From Bondarzewia mesenterica (Eukaryota > Basidiomycota > Agaricomycetes > Russulales > Bondarzewiaceae): a stretch of 64,000 nt of DNA. Location: assembly GCA_004802705.1 (NCBI GenBank), contig SGPL01000121.1, forward strand, positions 1 through 64,000, given 5' to 3'. How positions within the stretch are numbered: the stretch's first letter is position 1; every line of letters begins with the position of its first letter. The notes beneath the pieces are model-generated. The model saw nothing but the letters and a program-made list of their open reading frames with translations. It was not told where the DNA came from and did no database searches. The position numbers and the translations under genes are program-made. Positions 34,362 through 45,728 of this stretch are shown here, piece after piece.

Positions 34362-37300
34362 CTACTCCCACCACCCGTCCTCGCCCTGTGTCGGCGTCAC
34401 CGACACGACGCTGGGCGTGGGCGACGCAGCGGGCGGACGATAATACGACTGTATGGACGGCCGTGCTTTGGGCGTTCCTGGACCGACGTACGGATACTGC
34501 CGGGCCTTAGGTGCGTGCATCGAGTCCCACACGGACATCTGACTTTGTGGTGGTGTGTTGGTGCGCGTGCTCAAGGCGCGCGAAGCGGAGCGGACGGCGC
34601 CATTCGTGGACGCCGTAGGCGTCGCGCGCGGCTAGGATAGACGGTGCTCGCACGCGAGTCGGGACGCGGTGGCGAGTGTGCTGCCGCAGCTTTCTTCGCC
34701 CGGTCCACCTCGGCCTGTAGTCGCGTCACTTTAGCGTCGAGTGCAGCGACTTGATCACGCAGTTTGTGCTCGCGGTCCTGTTAGAAGTGAATGATGAACA
34801 CTATACGACAAGTCACAAGGTTGATATCAAGCTCACCTTGGCGAGGCGCTCGTCCGCCTCTTTTTCTTCAAGCTGCAACTTCGCCAGAGAATAATCGGTG
34901 TCCAATTGCGCCTGCTTCTCCTCAACCTGATCGAGCCTCGTCCTTGTCTCCTCCAGCTCCACCTGGTACTCATTCGCGCGCTTTTCCCACTCGGCCGAGC
35001 GCTGCTGGGCCTGGATGAGACTCTGACGGGCGGCAGCCGCGGCACGATCGCTGCTGGTGGCCTTGTTCTCCTGGTCCTTATATCGACGCTGCAGCGCCGC
35101 AAATTCGCCCTCCAGGGCCTTGCTGCGGTCACGAATGCGTCTGAGCTCTTTGAGCTCGGGATCGTTGTTCTGACTAACGAGGCTGGCGATCATCTCGACT
35201 TGGTCGGCAGTGCGACGGAAATCGTCCCAATGCGCTTGTTGCGAGAGGAGGGAGTCGTGGTCCATGCGAAGAGATGCTAAGGACTGCACAGCGGCCTCCT
35301 TGTCGTGAACAGCGAATGTTGTCTGCATCTCCAACGCACGAAGCTGAGGGTACGAGTTGAGTAAATCAGGGTATTTGTGAAGGAAGGCATCCGTACCTGA
35401 GACTTCAAGCTCTGTACCTCATCCACAGCATCATGGTTATCCTTCTCCAATTCGACAATCCGTTCCTGCTGAGTTTGAGTCGCCACATCGGACGTCTTCA
35501 ACCGCGCCAAGGCCTGAGAGAGTGCTTCTTCTAGCTCTGCATTTCTCGCCTCCGACGTGGCCGCCTCCGTAGCTCGTGTGATCATGTTCGCCTGCAACTC
35601 TTCGACCTGTGCCCGCAGGCGGTCGCACTCTGTCTCAGCAGTCGTAACACGTTCCTCCAGGACATCTTTCTCGACCCGAATCGAACCGTGCGCGCCGCGC
35701 GCCTTCGCCAGCTGCACCTGTAATTCCGCGTTTGAGGTGATCAACTTGCGCACCTCCTCAAAGTCCTGTTTCGACACGCTACGAGCCAGGAGCTCTGCGC
35801 GAAAATCGTATACGGCCCTAGTAGTCCCGGCTATGGTCTCTGGCAAGGCTATCAGACGGGATAACAGTTCCTGATGAATGGCCAGGATCTCGTGACTCTG
35901 CGCTTCGAGCGATTGCTGACCATTGGCGAGTGAGTCAACGGTAGACTCGATGTGAGAGATATTGTGGGGAACGGAAGGATCTTGAACAGATCCTTTTGTA
36001 CGTAGTTCTGCTTGCGCGGAACCCAGTGCTTCCGTCGCCCAGCTCAATCGTTCCGGTAGATCAGACAACAAGTCAAGGACATCGCGGTGTATTGACTCCA
36101 AGTCGCGTGTCTGCAATATCAGCGTATCCTGGCCTGAAGCCAACGCACCAATCTTCATCACTGCGTCCCGCACGGGCTCCAGCAACTGCTCCACGTTGTC
36201 AGCGACCTTGTTGGGAAGCCCTTCTAATACGCGATCTCGCACAGCCAGGCGAGAGTCGAGCCTTTCGACCACGAGATCTGACACTTGCTCCTTGATTTCA
36301 TGCGCGTCCACAGGCGCAATTACCTTGCGTACCTCGACTGAGATCTGTGAGATGATAGTATCCATATCCAGATTATTGGGAGGTGGATATATAGTGGGCA
36401 AAATGGGTATAAGCCTGTCGACAATAAGACCTGCGGTCTCCCGTTTGTCGGCCGCGAGATCAATGAGCTGTGAGATGTGTGGCTTGACAGCTTGCGTGAG
36501 CTGAGTGGTAAGGCCTTCATAATCTATGGGCTCGGAGCGCAGAGCAGAAAGGGAAGGCAAAAGCGCAGACATCAAATCGTGCACTAGAGCCTCACGGTCA
36601 AGTGTAGGTACGCCATAGGGTGTGCGCGTGCGCTCTAGAGTATCCAAACGTGACACCAGTTGCGAAAGTGAGTTGACGATGGAGGTGACAATCCTGTTGT
36701 GGTACTCTTCAAACAAACTTTGAGCGTTAAACGAACTGTTTGCTTGAACATCGCGTGCCTTCGAATCCAGGCGACGCAAGATCTCCGCCAGATCCTGTTG
36801 CATCAGGGCACGAGCTTCTGCATGGCCCTGTTCAACGATATCCTTGACGAGCTGGAAGTCGAGTTCGCCGCGAGCATCCATCTGGCTGTCGTCCAAACCT
36901 CGTGCGGCCGACTCTTGAAGCTGGGCACGGAAAAGAGACACGACCTCGTTGATCATTGCTTCCGACGCAGGATTCAAAGTGCCGTCGGATGCAACTCGTT
37001 GTTCCTGGAGTTCCAACCGAATGATCTCGATTTTCTCATCTAGAAGAGCCTCCAGACGTTCCTCGTACTGTTGCATCTCAAGACGACGGGAGATACTGAC
37101 GGCGGGTAGCGAATCACCCGAGACGGACGAGCTGCTGCGCAGTTGTGGCAAGGATGACCGTCGGCGCGGCTTAATAGCAGGTGCGAACACATCCTTCCTT
37201 TGGTGTGGCGGATCCCAGCGACCTGGGTCAGTAACAAGGCGGCTCCTCGACACCTTGCGCGAGATAGCAGGGACGTTGAGATCATCCAAGGATGGCCGCG

Positions 37301-40300
37301 CAACATGTTCGAAGACATCGCGTGAGCTCAGCCTCGACCGGACGCTACGACGCGTTCGCTCGTCATCTCCATTTCCTAGAGCTTTGAACAAACCCGCTGG
37401 AACCGTGTTAGTGGAAACAGGATGCTTGAAATCGAGAGGGATTGGTGCGCGGCGCGCCTTCATTGATGGTGGGATCGGCAGTTCCTTCGCTGACAATGTA
37501 TTTGTATTCGCCTTTGTCTGTTCAGCATCGTCATCGGCAGGCTCAGGGCTTTCCACAAGTTCCTCAGGACGGTTTTGATCAGGGGACAAGATAGACTGAC
37601 TTGCTTGCAGAGCTGCATTATTAGAGTAAGCGGAAAGCGTGAATGGTCGTGAGACCACGTTGAACGCACCCAGCCGCTGCACGGGCGAATTCGGGGCTGA
37701 ACGGCGGACGCTTTGAGGAGACTCGGCAGGGAATTTGAACGATGTCATGTTATCGATATCGTCCTCGTCTGAGCCTTCCGTCGAAGCATCCGATGCGCGA
37801 CGTTGGCGCTTCTCACGACCTTGCGTAGCCCTGACCGGCGTCGTACTGATAGGCGGGGAGGGCAACGGGCGAGGCTGGGTTTGAGGTGCTGGTTGCAACG
37901 GAAGTTGTGGGACGTTGCTTGGCATGCGGAATGTGAATTGTCCTGGTTTGAATTCAGCAGCGGCTGCGTTGAGTGGTTTACCGAAAGACGGTACGCGCTC
38001 GTGACCAGGAGTACTACCGTTTGAGGCCTGCGCGGGAGAAGACGATGGACCGAAAGTACCCGTGTTTGCAGCCCAAGAGCTTGAGTTGCCTCCGGTACCG
38101 AATACGAAGGGTTTCGCAAGAGGGTTAAGTGCTTCTCGCTTCGGGACGGGAGCTTGGATCGGCGGCGGTGGCGGAATAAGCGGCGACTGTTGCGCATGCT
38201 GAGCGAGGTGGGCGAACTGCTCCGACGTGCGGCGAGAGTGGGCAAGCGCGGGGTCATGGAATGAGTACTGTGCTGATTCTGGCCGTGAGGAAGGTAAGGG
38301 CGGAAGAGGTCGACTAGCTTTACCACTTGAGCCTGTCATCGGTCTGGCATAGGCATCCTCCAGATCCATTCCCTCAAAGTGATGCTCCTCCTCACTCGGA
38401 TTAGATACCATGTCGTCCTCTCCTGTGGTATGCGTGGTGCTGTTGAGGAATGCGTATGCAGGGTTCGTCTGAGGAGGATTAGGGAAGTTAGGCAAGCGAC
38501 GCGGCGTCTGGATCTCCTGTTGGGCCTTGCGCATGATGCGTCTTTGTAGACGAGCTTGTCGAGCTCGTTCCTCGTCAGAAGGATTCGACCACTCTCCAAT
38601 GCTCCCCTAATGTAGGACGGAAAGTTTGAACACATGGTTATCGCGTGAATAGTAATTACGTACCTCGTCCTCTGTTGTTTCTTCGCCGGTACGCAAATCC
38701 TCAGACCCTGTCCACTCTCCGACAGCATCCTTATCAAGATCATCGACATCGGGACCGCCTATCTGACTGTGCATATGACCATTGGGCTCCTGGATCTGAC
38801 CGCCCACAGATAAAAGTGACAAGGCTGTTGATAGCCGCGACACATGCCTTGAGTGAAGACGGCTCTGTGGTGCAGTGGTAACGCTCCCCTGCTCTTCCGT
38901 CTCGTCATCTCCATCTTCTATGGGACCATCATCAATGCTCATGTCCAATGTATCACCTTCAGTCATGTGAGCGGTATGCGATGCCTGTGCGAGTTCTTCG
39001 TCTTCCGGCGGTTCTTCCTCCTCCGGAATGTCTAACCCGAACCCGCGTACAAAATCAGGCCGACTGTCTGCACGTAATGGAAGAATCGGGGGTGCCAGTG
39101 ACTGTTCTGTCGGCGCACCTGGATCGGATCTAGCAGAACTGTCCTGATTCACAGCAAGACTAGGCGAGGCGCGATGATAGATCGTATCAGAGCCGAGAGT
39201 AGCGTTCGGTCCGAACGGATTAAACGCCGCAGCCGGGTTGAACGTCGATGATTGGAAGGAGGGAGATTGAGACAATGAAAGGCTGTGTCCGTGCCTGTTC
39301 TGGAACCGTGGTGGTAATTGCGGATTGGGCGACGTGCTGAAAGGCGGTTGAGGCGAGGTTGAGGCAGATTGCGCCGCAGATGCATTTTGCGATGCCTGAA
39401 GCTTATTGAGTTTGAAGAGCAGCAGCGCTGGATCTGCGGGTGAAGAAATCTGACCAGAAATCCCCAATTAGCTTAAGCAATCACACGTGTTGTGCATGCG
39501 TTATACACACCGATGCTGCACGAGCATGGGGCGCGTGTATGTGAGGGACGTTGCTGAAACTGCCTCCTGCCTTTTCCACACCTAGCTTCTCCAGCTTCTC
39601 TTCGATGACTTGCTGCTTAAGATCGTCCCAGGCGGCCTTTGACGTCACATTCAATCCGCATTTGTCGAGTCAGTCAACAGCAAGAAAAATGACTGTGAAA
39701 GGCAAATGCGATCGCACCTTGCCAGGAAGGAAAACATCAACAGTATCAGGTATCTCACGCCTCCAAAAGTCTGGAGGGTATATTTCGGCCGACGTCGATT
39801 CAGGCGGATCCACTGCAAGCTGCTCGGGCACAAGGTGAGGAGGAATTGGCGTACGGGCCCAAGGCGGATAAGTGGCAGGCTCTCCATCCTCTCCTGAAAT
39901 TGTCTCTCTTGGAAATGATACAGTGCCTTTCTTGAGCTTTTGGGTGACCGCGGGTGCCGCCGGCATGGCTAGTGATGGTGCATTTGCCTTTGTCGGCGAT
40001 ACAGGACGATGATTTTTGCCCGGACCGCCGAGTTGAGCTTTGGGTGGGCCGCCTGTGCTCACGCTCGGTTGTCGTCGTCTGGGCACGAATTGTTGGCCAT
40101 AAGGCTGTCCTTGGCCGAGCATAATACCAGGCGAAAATTGCCCTTGTCCTAGCGGTGTCATGGGCATTCCGGGAGGTGGATGAACACCCATAGCTGCCAA
40201 TGCAAGACTTTGATGCGCTCTATGTCCGGGGTGTACCGGCCGTGCCGGCGCTCCAGGAGGTTGAAAGAAAGAGGATTGCATTGGGGTCTGAAGAGCGGAC

Positions 40301-40458
40301 TGTGGTATGTATGGAGGAGGGTGAAACCCTGTTTGAATGGCGGTGGGAAGGCCCGGAGAAAACATGGGTTGCATTGGCTGTTGGGAATGAAATGACGGTC
40401 CCGGTATCTGCAACCGCGAAAGCTGATGTCGATGTTGGGCCGCCATTGCGGGAATCAA
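34362..40458 (-). CDS. Very large coiled-coil protein, unidentified
   Basis: Few introns and a long protein in three parts. First, a Pro/Gln-rich disordered N-terminus (MAAQHRHQLSRLQIPGPSFH) ends in a more conserved-looking block: GTVSFPRETISGEDGEPATY, SAEIYPPDFWRREIPDTVDV and AAWDDLKQQVIEEKLEKLGV. Second, a long acidic, Ser/Pro-rich middle contains SFKFPAESPQSVRRSAPNSP. Third, the C-terminal region has long coiled coils (EMQQYEERLEALLDEKIEII, then ERVTTAETECDRLRAQVEEL and many heptads). The C-terminal exon ends in GEDGWWE, but reaching that frame needs a shift inside a CG-repeat near 34622-34632; otherwise the protein stops near 34565. No known domain is recognised. The pattern resembles scaffold proteins of the spindle pole, polarity sites or septin-type structures, but that is a guess. 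The start could also be 40446. Confidence 0.7.
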
Positions 40459-41561
40459 AAATCAGGAAGAACTTGTCTACAGTCCACAGGTGGTACGGTT
40501 AAAAAGATACTCGACAGCGAGCAATGAGGGAATATGATGGTGCCAGCGCTGACGGTGGTATCAACCGGCCAAGCAGAGTTTGTGAGGCGCCCAGAAGACG
40601 AACAAGATATAAAAGAACGAGATCCGGCAACAGTACTGATACTGTACGCTGCGGACTATGTCGGTAGTAGAACGAAAGAGGAGAGATGATACAACCAGCG
40701 ATTAAGAACCGGTCGAAGGAGCTTCGCACAGTAAACTTTGGCTAGCTCACAAGCCACGTGGCTGTCTTAGGCGACCGTGGCACATTGTTATGGAACTCTC
40801 CGGTAGCTCTCTCTGGTCCAATTATTTATCGTGTTCAAAGTACGTCGGGATGGTCTGGAATGCAAGCCGGTCAGTGCCAGAAATTCAAGCTAGTTAGACG
40901 TTTCTATTGCAGAAAACCTTTTTCACCAAAACTCCGCAAAATTTCGCGTTGAATTTCCTACGGACAAATGGGTGTGCTCAAAGCGCTACCCGTCGACATC
41001 CACTGCGAGTTGCATAAATTAATTCGATCTGAATTCACATCGCAGCTTGACTTGGAATCTATCACTGCAGGGCACAGGTGAAACGTCATATAGGTGCATC
41101 TTTTGTGACGCCCATAATCTCAAAAACGTTGCACGCGGAACCATTTTTTCTGAATCGGCCGGAAGCATTATAGTCTCCGGAGACAGTGTAAGATAGCCAA
41201 TCGTCAACGCGCGTCAACCTTCGTGCCTCAGGATCCTCTTTGTCTGATGGACCCACGTCATTCTGATCCTGAGTGCGAGACTTGTCTTTCTGTTAGGTAA
41301 CAACTGTACTCGTTTGAGTGCCTCTTTCCGTATGTGTGAATAGTTACATGGTGCTCACGGATCGCAATGATCATACGCGTTTCTTCACGTGATCTCCGTT
41401 GTCGATCACGTGCTAAGTTTCCTAAGTACTCTCCCTGTTTTCCTTCCTTCTGTCAGCTCATTAGAGCAAAAATCAATGATCAAACAGAGCGATATCAGAA
41501 TCCATAGTACATGAATACACTTCGATAAATCCCGCATATGTAAATCCGGTATCCTAAATTT
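40459..41561. other. Intergenic with CACGTG sites
   Basis: About 1.1 kb between the coiled-coil gene start and the thiolase stop. No gene is supported. CACGTG occurs at 40755-40760, inside a 12-bp palindrome, and twice at 41386-41391 and 41407-41412. Confidence 0.45.
41386..41412. promoter_or_regulatory. Paired CACGTG boxes
   Basis: Two CACGTG cores start exactly 21 bp apart, with outward arms TCACGTGATC and GATCACGTG forming a larger inverted repeat. Two helical turns of spacing would place both sites on the same face of the DNA. The nearest start downstream is the coiled-coil gene, about 0.9 kb away. Confidence 0.35.
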
Positions 41562-43699
41562 TACAATTTCGCAAATGCCAGCACATACTCAGACGTTACT
41601 TTCGCTTTGACCTTATCCAGATCGGCGCGAGTAATGGGTCGACACTCATGAGCGTGGTTGTAGCCCAGACTAATGCGCACAATGACACTTCTTCAGGACA
41701 AAACGACATAAGTGCGAGGGACGAAAATGACGTACCGGTCACGTCCATCTTCTCCACCCGCCTTGTAGAATTCCGGTCGGCGAAGGAGACTGACCACGAC
41801 GGCACCACCAAGACCGACATTGTGTATTAGCCCGTATCTGTAAGTTTTGATTTTGGGGTTGGAAATCGGGCGCGCCATGTTAATAAATTGAAACCTTACT
41901 TTCCGCGCTTGTCGACATCGAATAGTCCTGGTGCTTGCATTGGACCAGCCCCTGCGGAAGAAATCAGAAAGTGAGGATCAATGAAGGAAGGGGCGCGCAC
42001 AGTTTCGCAATTGCACTGTGGCGCATAGGGGTCGTTAGCATCACAATGAGCAGAGCAGTGCACAGGAGAATGGTCCCTTACTGGAGATGTAAAAGTGCAT
42101 CCCAAGACCTGTCGCGCCCAGAGGATGGCCCTTGGCTTCAAGTCCACCACTGGGATTTACAACATATTTGCCGCCGTACTGCGGGATCAAAAGCCTTGTC
42201 AGTGGAAAGATGAGTAATAGAAGTGACGTCGCACAGTGTTGTCCCCGCGTTCGACAAGCTTGTACGCGTCTTCAAGCGAGCAAAGACCGAGTGCCGGGTA
42301 TGTGATGAGCTGCACAACGGTGCAACGTCAACAATCCAAAAAGATACCGGACAGGTATTCATCCAGACCTCATTGGCAGCAAAACAATCGTGCAGTTCCA
42401 CGACACCGACGAGATCCCGACCCTCTCCCTCTCCGAACCCTGCCTGCCTAAACACCTCGTCCGCACATCGCTTCGACATACCGTAGCCAACAACATCCAT
42501 CGCATTTTTCCCATTAAACGCGCCGGGACCGTCTGTAGTTAGCGCCTGTCCGACGATCTCAATGGCCTGGTTCTCGAGACCATGCTCGTGAACGAAAGCT
42601 TCGGCGGCAACAATGCAGCATCCCGCGCCATCCTGTGGAGCAAGTGATATCTTCCTAAGTCACAAATATATTACACAATCTTGCTACTTACCGAGGTCGG
42701 GCTGCACATGAACTTTGTCAATTGATTCGTGATTTTTGGCGCTGCAAGCACCTGCTCCTCCGTCCAGCCATTGCGGAACTGGGAATAAGGATTGTTCACT
42801 GAATGCCTATGATTCTTAGACGCTGTCCATCAAGCAAGTCATCCGCATCAGCACAATTCATACCTCCCTGGAGGCATATTGGCACCGCCGAAGCGCACGC
42901 ACCGATCTTCGCCATATGCGTGATATCCCCGCCGTATTTCTTGAAATACTCTTGCGCGGCGTTATCAAACATCCGCGGTGCCCAGGGTCCCCGATTTTCG
43001 CCCAGCCGCTCTTCGGCCCTTGCATTCGCCGCATGCAGCGTCTGCGTTGGACTCTCGCGGTCTGGGAAGTTCGTTCCCAGGCTCCCGGGGGCCATGCGCT
43101 CGAAGCCGAGCGCAAGCGTACATTGTGCAAGACCGCCACGGATCAGGTTGGCAGCGTGGAAGAGCGCAGTGCTTCCGGTGGAGCAGTTGTTGTTCACGTT
43201 TGTTATGGGAATTGTGGTCAGTCCGAGGTTATAGAGTGCAGCCTTGGGGGGGGGGGGGGGGTTCCAGTCCGATCGTGGATGAGTTTCTGCCTTTATGGTC
43301 TGCATAGAGATGAACACACTTGACCGCAGGTTGAGTCTCCATAGCAGTAGCCCACGAAAGCGTGCTCAACCAAATCGTAGGTGATGCCTAGAATGCGGAA
43401 TGAGGGTCACGGTCAAGTTCAAAGAGAGATAAACAAAGTACCGGCATCGAGGAGGGCCTTTGTGGCTGCCTCCAAACCCATCTATTCATACAAGGCACAT
43501 GTAGTATCAGTCACTTCGTCTGCAAGAAGATCGTCATCACTAACATCATTTGTTGACCTCAGTCCTCTTGGCTGTTAACGGATGAACAAGTACGTTCAGG
43601 AGGTGTGAACCCCGCTCATGGTGTACGCTTCGGACTTACCTTGATGAAAGCTGTGCAACCCGCACCAATGATAAACACTCTTTCCTTCTGAGGAGGCAT
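41562..43699 (-). CDS. SCP2-type thiolase (sterol carrier protein x-like), peroxisomal
   Basis: Thiolase-fold enzyme of the SCPx/SCP2-thiolase branch, expected to cleave 3-ketoacyl-CoA (branched or long-chain) in peroxisomal beta-oxidation. N-terminus [20 protein letters not shown], then [17 protein letters not shown], the nucleophile loop [60 protein letters not shown], the HDCFAANE box, and [16 protein letters not shown] with the catalytic GHP. The C-terminus ends VLAFAKL; AKL is a PTS1 peroxisome signal. No separate SCP2 lipid-binding domain follows. Several short introns. The one before AALYNLGL has a run of 16 C as its pyrimidine tract just before the acceptor. It lies in a same-strand row with eIF5 and DNMT2, without evident functional linkage. 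Confidence 0.9.
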
Positions 43700-44027
43700 G
43701 TTTTCAAGTATGTGTGCCTATTCAACGCAGCAAACGAAGCAGCAGCGACGGGAGAGCGCAAGAGACAGGCAGAGCTGACAATAACCCTAGTCACGATATT
43801 CGTGCCGCCGGCTAACCGGCGACTGAATTCTGTTTCCCCGCATTGCGGGGCAGAACGACAATTTCATGTGAGACCCGCTTGTCCCCTCACTGAGGCCTCA
43901 AGCTTAGTATGGGAGAAGAGTGATTCACTTTATTCAATTGGGGGCGTGAGCAGGTTAGACCGAAATTGATGTACATATACAAGAGGTTGAGCCATCAATG
44001 AGACCAATGGTTCCAAGTTATCTACTC
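43700..44027. other. Intergenic with two hairpins
   Basis: Between the thiolase start and the eIF5 stop. It contains CGCCGG-CTAA-CCGGCG (43806-43821) and CCCCGCA-T-TGCGGGG (43836-43850). No gene is supported. Confidence 0.5.
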
Positions 44028-45398
44028 CTAGTCAGAATCGTCGTCGTCCTCAGCTTCATCAAGCCACTGAGAATATCTATAAGTCATTGTTGATAGCATT
44101 CGAAAGATGTACTCACCCTTAAGAATGGCTCACTAGCCTTCCTAACCTTCTTACTCGTCTCCTTGTCCACGTACTTTTTGCTGACATGCGTACCCCACTG
44201 TTTGATGACCTCCTCATCAAGCACATCGGCCTGATAGAACGCCATGAGGATTTTGGGGATTGCAGGGATGAGCTCTGGATGGACGGTGCCGGCGAGACGC
44301 TCGACACCACCTAGAAGAGCCTTTTGATGCTTTTCCGACGTCACCATCTGAAACGGTGGTAAGCGCATCTGTGAGAATAAGAGAAATAGTATGACGAACC
44401 TTGACGAAAACCGCGTTGTAGTTTGGGATTTCCGCAACCATATTCTCGCTAAACAATGCCTGCGCAAGCACCTGGACGGCCTTGTGCTTCTTCTCGATAC
44501 CGAGCTCCTGTACCTTCTTGTAAACTTCGACGGCACTAGCCTCACGATTCTCCTCGATCCAGCGGCCGAGCTGAGAATACGGACTGTCCGCATCCTCGTC
44601 GCTGTCTTCATCGCCGGCCGAAATGGCCATGCCTGCCACACTACCCTGCAGGGCAGTGACACGGGCTTTAACGGCGTCAGGAGAGGTGTCAGCAGACCAG
44701 TCCTCATACGCGAGAGTAGCATCATGATTCAAGTCTGCGGCCTCCGCTTTGATGCGCTTCGTCAACTCATCGTCAGTACCGACTCCATCATCGTCACCCT
44801 CAGCACGACCGTTCTCGCCACCAGTAACCTCAGCACCAGAAGGGGAGGGCGCCTCAGCGTGCTCACCCTTCTTACCCTTGCCCTTCTTCTTCGGCGGGTT
44901 TTTGATGATGTAGGTCGTGAGCCTGTGACGCATGTCGACGCCGGTGCGCTCGCCGCATGCCTTGCAATCGCGCATGATCATTTCATTCTTGGTAAGGATG
45001 AGATCGGTCTCGGGGTTCTTGCACGAACCACACAGCACAAACTTGTCGATAAAAGCATCGAGAAGCTCGCGCAGGCGGGTCGCATCGTGAGCTCCGTTGA
45101 CGATGTAACGGTCGTTCTTTTCGTCAACAGTAGTCTGAGCGCCGAGCTCAGAACCGAAGAACTTGGTCGGGTACGTAGGAGGGCGAGAAAGGGCGCGCGC
45201 GACGTCTGACATGTTGGGGATGACGGTTTTAATACCGTTTCCTTTGCCTTCGATTTTGGTTAAAAGGATGGGCATGCTGTGCAAAAAAAAGATCAATGAT
45301 ATAGAAAAAGCGAATGATTTGATAAGTGATTATACATACCGGTAACGGTAGAACTTGTCATCGACATCGCGACGAACATTAACAAAGCCAGAAGCCAT
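44028..45398 (-). CDS. TIF5: Translation initiation factor eIF5
   Basis: GTPase-activating protein for eIF2-GTP at start-codon recognition. Exon 1 encodes [20 protein letters not shown], including the conserved RRDV...FYRY region with the catalytic arginine finger. Next are [38 protein letters not shown], and the zinc ribbon with paired cysteines (LCGSC and RDCKACG). A Lys-rich and acidic linker follows ([13 protein letters not shown]), then the C-terminal W2/HEAT domain [35 protein letters not shown] and [20 protein letters not shown]. The end [12 protein letters not shown] contains the acidic aromatic box that binds eIF2-beta and eIF3. Short introns separate the first exon and the last parts. 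Everything expected is present. Confidence 0.95.
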
Positions 45399-45728
45399 GC
45401 TGGGCAAGTTTTAGCGCTGTGAGGAGAGAATGATATTTAGAAAAGGGGTAAAAAAATTCAAGCAAGCTGCTGACCGTGCTGAAAAGTATGTTGGGATGCA
45501 AGAAACGCTGAATTTCTGGGACAGTGATTGGGGGTCGAAGCATGAATCCTCTGCTCGCACAGAAGACTGATGACGAGGAGTAGGCGGGGTGGAACGCAAT
45601 TGTGGGCGAACGATGAATGTGCGACGACGAGCTTGTGGAAGCTGAGGTGGTGTGGAAGCAAGCTCACCTCAGCGCGGCCGGCACTTATGCACTTTTCCCG
45701 GCGCTTTCCGAAATATTCCCACGCTCCG

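Noticed and set aside
36949..37578. Plus-strand frame within the coiled-coil gene
   Set aside because: Antisense of a 1085-codon open exon; no independent support.
44391..45209. 272-codon plus-strand frame over eIF5
   Set aside because: Antisense of conserved eIF5 coding sequence.
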